This document shows, one piece after another, positions 46,592 through 55,568 of a stretch of 64,000 bases of DNA. The notes beneath the pieces are model-generated. The model saw nothing but the letters and a program-made list of their open reading frames with translations. It did not search any database and was not told where the DNA came from. Both the position numbers and the translations under genes were made by a program. This DNA comes from Acidimicrobiaceae bacterium. Lineage in GTDB: Bacteria > Actinomycetota > Acidimicrobiia > Acidimicrobiales > UBA8190. The stretch's first letter is position 1, and every line of letters begins with the position of its first letter. The stretch spans positions 85,503-149,502 of the forward strand of contig PLXQ01000045.1 in NCBI GenBank assembly GCA_003151475.1, given 5' to 3'.

Positions 46592-48454
46592 ATCCGACGG
46601 TATCGACGCCCGGGTTTCGCCCTTGCCCTGGCCGTCGTCGCCACGCTGACCGCCTGCGCTGGTGGCGCCGCGTCCCCGCCCGCCTCCACCCCGATTGCCG
46701 CCGCTGTCCACGAACCCTCTCCGCCGGCGGTACCCCATCCCTTCGGCCGGCTCACCTGCTCCGCCAAGGACGGCATCCGCCTCTGTGCCGGCGGGATCGG
46801 CGGTGGCACCGACCGCCGGATCCCGAGCTTCGACGGGGTGCCTCTCGACGCCAACGTGGCCCTGCCGGCCGCCGGTAAGGGCCCCTTCCCGCTGATCGTC
46901 ATGCTCCACGGTCTGGGCGGTGACAAGTCCAACTGGGAAGTCACCTCCGATGACGGCGCCGTCGACGACGTCACCATGGCCACCAGAGGCTACGCCGTCC
47001 TCATGTACACGGCCCGGGGATTCGGCAACTCCTGCGGCACGGTCCAGTCACGGGCCGGCACCCCGGCCTGTGCCAAGGGATGGATCCACCTGGCTGATCA
47101 GAGATACGAGATCCGAGACACCCAGTATCTCGCCGGTGAACTGGTCGACGAAGGATTGGTGAAGCCCCAGATCGGTGTCACCGGTATCTCCTACGGCGCC
47201 GGCCAGACCCTCGAACTGGCGGCGCTCGAGAACCGGGTCCGGCTGACCAACGGTCGCTTCGCGCCGTGGACGAGCCCCGTCCACCACATCGCCATGTCGG
47301 TGGCGGCCGCCTACGCCATGTGGCCGTGGGACGACCTCGTGACCGCCCTGGCCCCGAACGGCGGCCTCCTCACCACCCGCCCCACACCGGCATCGGCCGA
47401 CGCCATCCCGGCCGGCGTCGAGAAGCAGAGCTGGAACACCCTCCTCTACGGCGTCACCACCACGTACTTCCTGTCCCCGGCGGGCCAGGATCCGGGCGCC
47501 GATCTCACCGACTGGTACAACGCCATCGGCGCCGGAGAACCGGTCTCCCCCACCGACACCGCTGCTCTCACCGAACTCCAGACCTACCACTCGGCCATCG
47601 GCATCCCCCTCCCCGCCCGGGAACCCGCCATCGCCATCCAAAACGGATGGACCGACACCCTCTTCCCCGTGTCCGAGGCCCTCCACTTCACCGAAAGCCT
47701 GGCCGCCGCCCACATCCACAACCCCCTGCTGCTGATCTTCGACGACTACGGCCACGGCTGGGCCCAGGCCAAAGCCGCCGATGTCCGCCGCCAGAACGCG
47801 GCGGTCCTCTCATTCTTGGACACCGTCATGCTCCGTCACGGCGCCCCCCCGAACAAGGTGATCGCCGTGGGCCAGACCTGCCCGGCCACAGCACCCTCGG
47901 AACCGGTCCTCACCGCTTCGTCGTATGCCGCTCTGGCCACCGGGACACTGTCGCTCTCGTCGTCATCGCCCCAGACCGTCACCTCGGCGGGAGGAAACCC
48001 GGCCGTCTCGGCCGCTCTCAACCCGGCCTACGCCAGCAAGCTCTGTCATCTCCTTCCGGCCGCCCCCGAGCCGGGGACGGCCGACATCTCGCGTCGCGTC
48101 GCCCATGGCACCACCCTGATCGGAGCCATCCAGATAAAGGCGCACCTCCACGTGGTCGGCACCTACCCCGAGTTGGTGGGTCGCCTGTGGGACGTGGGCC
48201 CGACGGGCCAGACCCGCCAGATCATCGAGACCGGCGTCCTCCGGCCCGACGTCAACCAGTCGGCCCAGACGACCGCCGACTCGGTGGCCGATACCGACGT
48301 CACCTTCGAGTTGGCTCCCAACGAGTACACCGTGCCGACGGGCGACACCGTGCAACTCGAGCTCGTGGGCAGCACCGCCCCGTGGTTCCGGCGGTCGAAC
48401 GGGACCTTCTCCATCACGGTGACCGACCTCCACGCCACCATCGCCACGCACTGA
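46592..48454 (+). CDS. CocE/X-Pro dipeptidyl-peptidase-like lipoprotein, start codon unclear
   Basis: About 620 residues in this call. The hydrolase core has GISYGAGQ (S200), NGWTDTLFP (D355) and DYGHGWAQ (H388) in the order of an alpha/beta hydrolase with a CocE fold; the C-terminal part is a beta-sandwich (GDTVQLELVGSTAPWF). A gene finder would start at GTG 46838, but the in-frame DNA upstream reads a basic RRYRR, a hydrophobic core and lipobox LTAC, clearly a lipoprotein signal. No ATG, GTG or TTG precedes it in frame; ATC 46592 or CTG 46532 are the only starts, so a sequencing error or a non-standard start is likely. Substrate unknown. Confidence 0.82.
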   Translation: MRRYRRPGFALALAVVATLTACAGGAASPPASTPIAAAVHEPSPPAVPHPFGRLTCSAKDGIRLCAGGIGGGTDRRIPSFDGVPLDANVALPAAGKGPFPLIVMLHGLGGDKSNWEVTSDDGAVDDVTMATRGYAVLMYTARGFGNSCGTVQSRAGTPACAKGWIHLADQRYEIRDTQYLAGELVDEGLVKPQIGVTGISYGAGQTLELAALENRVRLTNGRFAPWTSPVHHIAMSVAAAYAMWPWDDLVTALAPNGGLLTTRPTPASADAIPAGVEKQSWNTLLYGVTTTYFLSPAGQDPGADLTDWYNAIGAGEPVSPTDTAALTELQTYHSAIGIPLPAREPAIAIQNGWTDTLFPVSEALHFTESLAAAHIHNPLLLIFDDYGHGWAQAKAADVRRQNAAVLSFLDTVMLRHGAPPNKVIAVGQTCPATAPSEPVLTASSYAALATGTLSLSSSSPQTVTSAGGNPAVSAALNPAYASKLCHLLPAAPEPGTADISRRVAHGTTLIGAIQIKAHLHVVGTYPELVGRLWDVGPTGQTRQIIETGVLRPDVNQSAQTTADSVADTDVTFELAPNEYTVPTGDTVQLELVGSTAPWFRRSNGTFSITVTDLHATIATH

Positions 48455-48460
48455 CCCGTC

Positions 48461-48480
48461 TCGCCCGGAGCCCCGGGCGA
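48461..48480. terminator. Hairpin between convergent genes
   Basis: TCGCCCGG (48461-48468) pairs perfectly with CCGGGCGA (48473-48480) around a four-base loop, between the CocE-like gene (plus) and the APH-like gene (minus). It could terminate both. Confidence 0.65.
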
Positions 48481-48489
48481 CCCGTCCGG

Positions 48490-49287
48490 TCAGCCGAGGG
48501 CGTCGAGAAACCGGTTGTGGTTGCGGGCGAACCACAGGCGGCGCCGTTCGTAACGGGCCGCTCCACCCATCTGGTTCCACATAGAGATGAAGGCGGCGTC
48601 GCCCTCGGCCACCCGCCGGGCCACGAATGCGCCGCCCACGGCGACGGCCTCGTTCAGCACCTCCAAGAACCCCGCCCGACCCGGCGGCAACCCGTAGGCG
48701 TCGGCCACGATCCGCAGCCGCGCCACGGGATCGAGCGATCCACGGCCCAAGCGGCCGGCGTCTTCGGCCGTGTCGAGGGGTACGCACATCTTCGCCAGCT
48801 GGGCCAAGTCGTACAGCGGCCGTCCCGGCGCGGCGAGATCGAAATCCAACAGGGCCACGGCCACACCCTGGCGGTAGACCACGTTCTCGGGACACACATC
48901 GTTGTGGCAGATCACCGTCGCCTCCCCCTGAACACCGGGGTCGGCCATCTCCGTGCTCCACGTCATCCCCGACGAACAGACGAACGACGCCGACGCCGCA
49001 TGGAAACGGGCCAGCAGCGCCGCCGTGGAGGCGAGGACAGCGTCGCTCTGGGACCAGAGGGGAAAGGGAGGGCACGGCACGTCACCCTCGATGAACGTCA
49101 GCCGCTCCCGCCCGTCGGCCTCGAGGCCCACGACCTCGGGCGCGGCGTCGAAACCCTGGGCCCGCAGATGACCGAGGAAACGATGGATCGTCGCCGTGTG
49201 GGGGTTGGTGGGCCGCAGAACGTTGTCGTCCACCCGGACGACCGCGCCGGCGTTGGCCACGCCGCCCGCCAAGACCTCTTCAGCCAC
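48490..49287 (-). CDS. Aminoglycoside phosphotransferase-like (APH) kinase family protein
   Basis: 265 residues from GTG 49287. The Brenner-like motif ICHNDVCPENVV (HxDxxxxN) with DFDLAAPGRPLYDLA, the Mg2+-binding Asp, and the N-terminal VVRVDDNVLRPTNPHT define the APH/choline-kinase fold. Phosphorylates a small hydroxyl-bearing molecule; the substrate is not known and resistance need not be implied. The start is chosen because the region upstream lacks family features. Divergent from the ICL-like gene. Confidence 0.85.
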   Translation of the reverse strand: MAEEVLAGGVANAGAVVRVDDNVLRPTNPHTATIHRFLGHLRAQGFDAAPEVVGLEADGRERLTFIEGDVPCPPFPLWSQSDAVLASTAALLARFHAASASFVCSSGMTWSTEMADPGVQGEATVICHNDVCPENVVYRQGVAVALLDFDLAAPGRPLYDLAQLAKMCVPLDTAEDAGRLGRGSLDPVARLRIVADAYGLPPGRAGFLEVLNEAVAVGGAFVARRVAEGDAAFISMWNQMGGAARYERRRLWFARNHNRFLDALG

Positions 49288-49331
49288 GGCGGCAGCTTCC
49301 CACGACGGCCGGTGGCGATAGCGTTCCCGCC

Positions 49332-50150
49332 GTGCCGACACAATCCGAGAAGGCGGCGTTGTTCCTCGCACTCCACCACGGCGACAGCCCGCTGCTGCTG
49401 CCGAACCCTTGGGATGTCGGCTCGGCCAAGCTCCTGGCCTCACTGGGCTTCGCGGCGCTCGCCACCACCAGCAGCGGCTTCGCCGCCACCCTGGGCCGAC
49501 TCGACGGTTCGGTCACCCGCGACGAAGCCCTCGCCCATGCCCGTCACATCGTCGACGCCACCGATCTCCCCGTCTCGGCCGATCTCGAGAACGGCTTCGC
49601 CGACGACCCGTCGGCCGTGGCCGGCACGGTCGACCGTGCCGTCGCCTGCGGCCTGGCCGGCTTCTCGATCGAGGACTCCACGGGCCGGGCCGACACTCCC
49701 GTCTACGACATCGACCACGCGGCCGCACGCGTGGCCGCGGCGGCCCGGTCCGCCCACGACGGCGCCGTCCGCATCGTCCTCACGGCGCGGGCGGAGAACC
49801 ACCTCCACGGCCGCCCCGACCTGGCCGACACCATCGCCCGGCTCCAGCGCTACCAGGCCGCCGGTGCCGATGTTCTGTTCGCCCCCGGCCTCACCTCATT
49901 GGACGACATCGCTCAGGTGGTGACGTCGGTCGACCTCCCCGTGAACGTCCTCGCCATCGCCGGCGTTCCGTCGGTCTCCGAGCTCGCCTCCGTGGGGGTC
50001 CGCCGCATCTCGGTGGGAGGCGGCTTCGCCTTCGCCGCCCTCGGCGCCGTGGTGCAGGCCGGGCGCGAGCTCCTCGATGAGGGGACCTACCGGTTCCGGG
50101 AGCTGGCCGGCCCCGGAGCGGCGGCGGCCAGGGCGGCGTTTCGCCCCTGA
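49332..50150 (+). CDS. Isocitrate lyase/PEP mutase family protein
   Basis: 272 residues, TIM barrel, from GTG 49332. PLLLPNPWDVGSAKLLASLG, SADLENGF (Mg2+-binding Asp/Glu), FSIEDSTG and VLTARAENHLHGRP are family signatures. The sequence resembles PEP mutase/oxaloacetate decarboxylase-like enzymes more than isocitrate lyase, lacking KKCGH. The reaction is unknown: a C-C or C-P bond cleavage of a 2-oxo or phospho acid. Alone, followed by a P450 gene. Confidence 0.9.
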   Translation: MPTQSEKAALFLALHHGDSPLLLPNPWDVGSAKLLASLGFAALATTSSGFAATLGRLDGSVTRDEALAHARHIVDATDLPVSADLENGFADDPSAVAGTVDRAVACGLAGFSIEDSTGRADTPVYDIDHAAARVAAAARSAHDGAVRIVLTARAENHLHGRPDLADTIARLQRYQAAGADVLFAPGLTSLDDIAQVVTSVDLPVNVLAIAGVPSVSELASVGVRRISVGGGFAFAALGAVVQAGRELLDEGTYRFRELAGPGAAAARAAFRP

Positions 50151-50247
50151 ATGCTCCGCCGCCTCCATGGCCGGCGAGCCTCGGAGAGCCGCGCCGCCGG
50201 CCCCGGGGTAGCGTTTAGGGGACCCGCCACCGGGTCAGGGGGACGTC

Positions 50248-51474
50248 ATGCCCGGCTCTGCCATTTCCGCGTTCGACCTAGCGCTGCCCACTCTGGACAC
50301 CGCGGGTCTCGAGCGTCCCGAAGTCCTGGCCGCCATCCGCGAGGCGCGCTCCGAGCACTGGCTGGCCCGGACCCCGATCGGTTTCATGCTCACCGACTAC
50401 CGCGACGCCGTGGCCGTCCTGCGGGACCGGAAATTCCATTCGGCGTTGTCGCTGCTGCCCGAGATGGCCGGGCTCGAACCCGACAAGTACATGCAGAACC
50501 GCCGGCGCTCGATCCTGGCCATGGAGGGCGACGAGCACGCCCGTCTGCGCCGCCTGGTGGCGCCGGCCTTCACCCCGACGGCCACCGACCGCCTCCGACC
50601 CTTCATGCGCGAGGTCGTCTCCGCACTGGTCGACGAAGTGGTGGGCCAAGGGCGCTGCGAGTTCGTGGCCGACATCTGCGAGCCCTACCCCATCCCCATC
50701 ATCTGCGAACTTCTGGGGGCACCCAAAGAGGACTGGAAGCTCTTCTCGGAATGGGCCACGGACATATTCCGCATCTTCAACCAGGATCTGGCCGCCGACC
50801 TCCCCGCCATCGAGCGCGCCTCGGGACAGCTCGAGGCCTATGTCCTGTCGATGGTCGAGCAACGCCGCAGTCACCCTTCGGATGACCTCCTCAGTTCTCT
50901 CATCGCCATCGAGGAAGCCGGTGACCGCTTGTCGAGCGAGGAGCTCGTCATGCTGGCCGAGGCCGTCCTCATGGCGGGCACCGACACCACCCGGAACCAA
51001 CTGGCTTGCAGCGTGGCCCTTCTCTCGGAGCATCCCGATCAATGGGCGCTCCTGGCCGATCGCCCCGAGCTCGCCCCCCGTGCCGTCGAGGAGACCATGC
51101 GCTACCTGGGGGCGGTCCGGGGCACGGTGCGGGTGGCATCGGTGGACATCGAGTACCGCGACGTCCTGTTCCCCGCCGGAACGATCGTCTCGATCGCCCT
51201 GGCCGGCGCCAACATGGACCCCGAGGTCTTCGCCTCGCCGGACACTTTCGACATCACCGCCGAACGCGACGCCGTCCAGATGACCTTCGGCTCCGGCATC
51301 CACTTCTGCATGGGTGCGGCCCTGGCCCGGGCGGAGCTCCAAGAGGCACTGCCGCTCCTGGCCCGCCGCATGCCCGATCTCGGACGCGACGGCCCCGTCG
51401 AGTGGAAGCCGTCCACCTTCGGTATCTGGGGACCGGCCCGGCTACCCCTGCGCTTCCGGCCGCCGGCGCCCTGA
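50248..51474 (+). CDS. Cytochrome P450
   Basis: 408 residues. I-helix AGTDTTRNQ, ExxR in EETMRYL, and the heme-binding loop FGSGIHFCMG with C354 as the thiolate ligand. Soluble bacterial class I P450, needing a ferredoxin partner not encoded nearby. Substrate unknown; monooxygenation of a hydrophobic compound is expected. The sequence is clearly different from the second P450 at 57837. Confidence 0.95.
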   Translation: MPGSAISAFDLALPTLDTAGLERPEVLAAIREARSEHWLARTPIGFMLTDYRDAVAVLRDRKFHSALSLLPEMAGLEPDKYMQNRRRSILAMEGDEHARLRRLVAPAFTPTATDRLRPFMREVVSALVDEVVGQGRCEFVADICEPYPIPIICELLGAPKEDWKLFSEWATDIFRIFNQDLAADLPAIERASGQLEAYVLSMVEQRRSHPSDDLLSSLIAIEEAGDRLSSEELVMLAEAVLMAGTDTTRNQLACSVALLSEHPDQWALLADRPELAPRAVEETMRYLGAVRGTVRVASVDIEYRDVLFPAGTIVSIALAGANMDPEVFASPDTFDITAERDAVQMTFGSGIHFCMGAALARAELQEALPLLARRMPDLGRDGPVEWKPSTFGIWGPARLPLRFRPPAP

Positions 51475-51606
51475 GTCCCCGGCGCCCCTGCATCCATTGC
51501 CCCCGGACGCGACTCAGCCGATACGGCCACCGGTCGGCGGGGTACCTTCCGGGTGCGCGTCTCGGCTGAGACAAACGCCGTCAGGCGCTTCTGACTGAAG
51601 CAGGTG

Positions 51607-51801
51607 TCAGATGGTGGGTGCGGGCGGATCCGTGGTCCACTGCGTCACGTAGGCCGGGTGCGTCCCCGCCAGCACGTCGGCGATGACCGCGGAGGTGGCC
51701 GCCGCACACGAGGTGCCCTTGAACATGAACACGGCGTTGCCGTCGTCGTCGAGGATCGTCGACGCCGAGAATCCGTTGATGTCGAAGCCCTTGCCGAATG
51801 C
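51607..51801 (-). pseudogene. Remnant of an unidentified protein gene
   Basis: The last 64 codons of an open frame read like a real protein end: GKGFDINGFSASTI, DDDGNAVFMFKGTSCAAA, and ADVLAGTHPAYVTQW, ending PPAPTI. Upstream in this frame there is no start codon until the MocR gene is reached, and the remaining frame there is a shadow of MocR. The only internal starts give about 41 residues. Probably a truncated 3' remnant of a gene I do not recognise. Confidence 0.45.
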
Positions 51802-51854
51802 TCGGCCGGGAATCGAACGGGGGCAACCCGGTCGACCAACCTGGCCGACCCTGA

Positions 51855-53297
51855 CTACGTACCCGACGCCTCCCAGGCGGACCGGAGCCTCTCCACCCCC
51901 AGGCGCAGCACCGCCGGTGGCGAGGCGAACGACAAGCGGATCCGGTCGGAGTGGCGATCCGACACCGACAACGGCGTGGCCGTGGCCACGGCCACCCCGT
52001 GGCGCAGGGCCGTCTGGGCGAAGCGTTCGGCATCGGCGCCGCCCAGGCTCACCCAGAGCGACAGCCCACCGGCGGGCTCGTCCCACGACCATGAGCCGAG
52101 CCCGGCCGCGAGGGCGGCGGCCAGCACCTCGTAGCGGTAACGGAGCTCCGGGACCCGGGCACCCCACCCACCGGCCGGATCCGACAACAGACGCTCGGCC
52201 AGTATCTGGCTCACCGCCGACGACCCGAGGTCGCTCGTGGCCTTCACCCGGGCGAACCGCAGGGCCAGGGCTTCGGGCGCCCGCACGAATCCGAGACGCA
52301 GGCCGCCCCACAGGACCTTGCTCAACGAGCCCAGGACCGCCACCGACGCCTCCGGACAGAACGCCGCCACCGGGGGCGGAGCGGGCGTCCAGCACAGATC
52401 GGCGAGGGCGAGATCCTCGACCAGCGGCACCCGATATTCCCGGACGAGCTCGGCCACCCGCCGTCGGCGGGACAAAGAAAGAACGGTCCCCGTCGGGCTC
52501 TGCACCGTGGGCTGGAGGTAGACGAGCGCCGGCCGGCCGGCCAGGGCGTGGCGGAGCTCGTCGACGCGCACGCCGTCGCCATCCACGCGAACCCCGATGA
52601 GCCGGGCACCAGCCTGGGTGAAAGCGGCGATCGCCCCCGGGTAACAGGGGTCCTCCACGACCACGTCGTCGCCGGGCCGCAGCCAACAGGCGGCGGCGGC
52701 GCTGATCCCCTGCTGAGCGCCGGTCGTGATCACCACCTGGCCGGCACTCGTCGGCAGTCCCCACGCGGTGACGTGGCCGGCGACCAGCGCCCGCAGTCCC
52801 GTCGACCCCCAGGGGCTGTAGCCGGACTCGGGGGCCATGGCCCGGAGGTCGCCCGACGACAAGGAGACGGCCGGCAACCCGCGGGCATCGTGCAGGACCG
52901 AGATGGACAGATCGATGATGTCCGAAGGGGCGTGGCTGCGCTCCACCAGGCGGTGCACGAGCGGGGACCCTTCCCGACCGTCGGGAAGACCGAGTGCGGC
53001 GGCCCCGGCGACGTATGTACCACTGCCGGGCCGACGGCCCACGAGACCGTCGGCCACCAAAAGCTCAAAGGCGGCCACCGTGGTGCCGCGGCTCACGAAC
53101 AGTGCGGTCGAGAGCGCCCGCTCAGAAGGCAGGCGGAACCCCTCGGCCAAGGTGCCGCTCTCGATGGCGGCGGCCACCGCCCGCGCCAGTTGACGGAACA
53201 AGGGCCCGGGCCCGACAGCCCAGTCCCCGAGGTCGCTCACGAAGCGTCGCAACTCCCCCGACCGGGCCACTTTGCCCGAAGTGGATCTGTTTTCCAT
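51855..53297 (-). CDS. MocR/PdxR-type regulator (GntR HTH plus aminotransferase domain)
   Basis: 480 residues. N-terminal GntR winged helix (LFRQLARAVAAAIESGTL, GFRLPSERALSTALFVSRGTTVAAFELL), then a long linker and a fold-type I aminotransferase domain with SLSKVLWGGLRLG carrying the PLP Lys. MocR regulators use PLP or PLP-amino-acid ligands to control genes of PLP or amino-acid metabolism. It is divergent from an aminotransferase gene, the start codons being 27 bp apart, so it most probably regulates that gene. Confidence 0.93.
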   Translation of the reverse strand: MENRSTSGKVARSGELRRFVSDLGDWAVGPGPLFRQLARAVAAAIESGTLAEGFRLPSERALSTALFVSRGTTVAAFELLVADGLVGRRPGSGTYVAGAAALGLPDGREGSPLVHRLVERSHAPSDIIDLSISVLHDARGLPAVSLSSGDLRAMAPESGYSPWGSTGLRALVAGHVTAWGLPTSAGQVVITTGAQQGISAAAACWLRPGDDVVVEDPCYPGAIAAFTQAGARLIGVRVDGDGVRVDELRHALAGRPALVYLQPTVQSPTGTVLSLSRRRRVAELVREYRVPLVEDLALADLCWTPAPPPVAAFCPEASVAVLGSLSKVLWGGLRLGFVRAPEALALRFARVKATSDLGSSAVSQILAERLLSDPAGGWGARVPELRYRYEVLAAALAAGLGSWSWDEPAGGLSLWVSLGGADAERFAQTALRHGVAVATATPLSVSDRHSDRIRLSFASPPAVLRLGVERLRSAWEASGT

Positions 53298-53332
53298 GGT
53301 CCACTTATGTCACATTGAGCTTCGATGGACCA
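53279..53332. promoter_or_regulatory. Inverted repeats between MocR and aminotransferase genes
   Basis: TGGTCCA (53297-53303) and TGGACCA (53326-53332) are perfect inverted arms; AAGTGGA (53279-53285) and TCCACTT (53300-53306) are another pair. Both start codons (MocR at 53297, aminotransferase at 53325) lie in or beside these arms and are 27 bp apart, too close for ordinary promoters plus leaders; leaderless divergent transcription is likely. Confidence 0.55.
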
Positions 53333-54557
53333 GCTCAGCGCCACGACGGCCCCCTCGGGAGCAGCGCGACGCATCACGTCCTCCGCCATCCGCGAGCTCT
53401 TGGCGGTGGCGGACCGTCCGGGGGTGATCTCGCTGGCCGGTGGCCTCCCCTCGGCCCTGCACTTCCCGACCGAGGAGGCCTCTGAGGCCATCGACGACGT
53501 CCTGCGCAATGACCGCGGTGCACTGCAGTACTCATCCACAGAAGGTGACCCCGGTCTCCGGGAATGGGTGGCGGCGCGCCACGGGGCCCGGATGGAGCAG
53601 GTGCTCATCACCCACGGATCGCAACAGGCCCTCGACCTCGTCGCCCGCGTCACCCTGGACGTGGACGATCCCGTCGCTCTGGCCGATCCCGGCTACATCG
53701 GCGCCATCCAAGCGATGCGACTCAGCGGAGGGCGGCTCGTCGCTCTCCCCACCGATGACCACGGGCTATCGGTGGAGACGCTCGAGGAACAGATCGGCGC
53801 AGGGCTGCGTCCGCGGCTGGTCTACCTCGTCCCCAATTTTCACAACCCCACAGGCGCCACCCTGAGCGCCGCCCGGGCCCGTCGGCTGGCCCAGCTCGCT
53901 GATCAGCAAGGATTTCTCATCGTCGAGGACAATCCCTACGGCGAGATCCGATTCTCCGGCACGGCGCCACCGTCGCTCTCGACACTTACCGACAACGTGG
54001 TGACGGTCGGGACGATCTCCAAAACGCTCTTCCCGGGCCTGCGGGTGGGCTGGATCGTGGCTCCGGTCTGGCTGGCCCCGTCGCTCGCGCTGGTGAAGCA
54101 GGCGGTGGACCTGCACACCGCCACGCTCACCCAGAAGGTCGCTCTCCGCCTGCTCACCCGGCCGGGGTTTCTCCGTGACCACCTGACCGTCCTGCGCTCG
54201 CACTACTCGAGCCAGGCGCGGATCCTGACGGAGGCGCTGGCCACAGAGCTCGGTGAGAGCCTCCACGTTGCTCCCGCCGAGGGTGGCATGTTCCTGTGGG
54301 CCCGGGTCCGCCTACCGGACATCGACACGCAGGCTCTTCTGGATGTGGCCATCGATCACGGCGTCGCTTATGTGCCGGGATCAGCCTTCTCTGTCAGCGC
54401 GGCGCACCGTTCGCACCTCCGGCTCTCCTACGCCACGGTCTCCCCGGCGGAGCTGGTTGAAGGGGCCCGTCGTCTGGCGGGGGTCATCCTCGATGGACCC
54501 GAGCGGTCTCGCCGGCGACCGGGAGTTTCTACGCGGCCCGCAGCCACTTCACGCTGA
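53325..54557 (+). CDS. PLP-dependent aminotransferase, class I/II
   Basis: 410 residues. GVISLAGGLPSALHFP, YSSTEGDPGLREW, ADPGYIGAIQAM, VPNFHNPTG and TVGTISKTLFPGLRVGW (Schiff-base Lys) are characteristic of 2-aminoadipate/LysN-like and MocR-linked aminotransferases. It transfers amino groups between an amino acid and a 2-oxo acid; the substrate is unknown. Divergent from its likely MocR regulator. Its 3' end overlaps the convergent secreted-protein gene by 29 bp. Confidence 0.93.
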   Translation: MDQLSATTAPSGAARRITSSAIRELLAVADRPGVISLAGGLPSALHFPTEEASEAIDDVLRNDRGALQYSSTEGDPGLREWVAARHGARMEQVLITHGSQQALDLVARVTLDVDDPVALADPGYIGAIQAMRLSGGRLVALPTDDHGLSVETLEEQIGAGLRPRLVYLVPNFHNPTGATLSAARARRLAQLADQQGFLIVEDNPYGEIRFSGTAPPSLSTLTDNVVTVGTISKTLFPGLRVGWIVAPVWLAPSLALVKQAVDLHTATLTQKVALRLLTRPGFLRDHLTVLRSHYSSQARILTEALATELGESLHVAPAEGGMFLWARVRLPDIDTQALLDVAIDHGVAYVPGSAFSVSAAHRSHLRLSYATVSPAELVEGARRLAGVILDGPERSRRRPGVSTRPAATSR

Positions 54558-55350
54558 AGCTTGTCTTGGCCTGAGTGAGGTTGCCCGCCCGGGCCAAGGT
54601 GTGTCCAGCGTTGTCGATCAGATTGAACTTCTGCCCCTGGAAGCGGGCGCCGTTGCTCGTCACGTTGGTCAGCGTGACCTTGCCGAAGTCGGCGAGGGGA
54701 CTGGCCCCCACGGCCACGACGAAGGTGTCGAAGTCCGATTGTGACGACGAACCGCTCCAGGACTCGGTCCAGCTCTGGGTGGTGTCCTTCACGGTCACGA
54801 CCACCGACGCGCACGCCGGGTTGCAGCCTCCGGCGGCCGTCACGGTGACGTCCACGGTGTCCCCGGGAAGAACCACATCGGCGAGGGCACCGCACCCCTT
54901 CGGAAACGAGGGGTCGCACAGCGCCGCCGCATAGGACGGCGTGCCCGTCACGGGGGCGCACCCGACCTCGACACCACCGCCGTGTTCGCCCGAGACGTTG
55001 CTGTTCGCCAGGGCCAGGAGGCCGACCACGGTCCCCCAGGTGGCGCTGTTGGTGCACTTCACGGTGGGAACGGTGATGGTCGACGTGAGCTTCAGAGCTC
55101 CGACCAGGTTCTCGTAGTAACCCGAATAATCGTTCGGTTTCTTCGGGCTCTGGGACCGGCCGGGGGGGACCAGGAGCGCACCCACCGGCGGGGCGAAGGT
55201 CGCGGGAGCGGCGGGAGAAGGGGCGGGCACGGGAGAGGCGTGGCCGGTGATGGCGTCGGCGACGGGTGCCACGACCATGAGGCACAGGGCCACGACCGTA
55301 GGAACGAGAACCAGGATCCACCGCATTTGTCGTCTTTTCATCGACGACAC
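54529..55350 (-). CDS. Secreted G1-peptidase-fold protein, catalytic residues probably missing
   Basis: 273 residues with a signal peptide (basic MKRRQMRW, then a hydrophobic stretch ending VADA). The mature part begins YSGYYENLVG and has VPTVKCTNSATW, GDTVDVTVTAAGG, WTESWSGSS, and ADFGKVTLTNVTSNG. These follow the layout of G1 (eqolisin) glutamic peptidases, but by my alignment the catalytic Gln and Glu positions are replaced (the E of the EWIVED-like segment reads DTFVVAV). So a non-catalytic beta-sandwich protein is likely. Several Cys pairs suggest disulfides. Confidence 0.72.
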   Translation of the reverse strand: MSSMKRRQMRWILVLVPTVVALCLMVVAPVADAITGHASPVPAPSPAAPATFAPPVGALLVPPGRSQSPKKPNDYSGYYENLVGALKLTSTITVPTVKCTNSATWGTVVGLLALANSNVSGEHGGGVEVGCAPVTGTPSYAAALCDPSFPKGCGALADVVLPGDTVDVTVTAAGGCNPACASVVVTVKDTTQSWTESWSGSSSQSDFDTFVVAVGASPLADFGKVTLTNVTSNGARFQGQKFNLIDNAGHTLARAGNLTQAKTSFSVKWLRAA

Positions 55351-55568
55351 CCCCCCCAGACCACTGACCGCCGAACCAGAGTACCGGCGGCCCAGATCAA
55401 TAGAAAGTCTACATCTGTTCCTCAGGGTTGAAATCGGCGGGAGGCGCGCCGGCTCGGTCGGTCGACTTGGCCGGTGCCCAGATCGACCGGCCGCTACGAT
55501 TGAGAGCGAGACGTTGACAGAGACGGCGACAGGTAGGCAGACACGCTGTCAGGGAGGGGAACGATCCT

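Noticed and set aside
47266-49923. An 885-codon plus-strand frame over the CocE-like, APH-like and lyase genes
   Set aside because: It is out of frame with two real plus-strand genes and antisense to APH; its composition is that of a GC-rich shadow.
51805-51850. A tRNA T-loop-like GTTCGATTCC on the minus strand
   Set aside because: The flanking bases cannot form the T stem and no other tRNA arms are present, so I treat it as chance and not as an attachment site.
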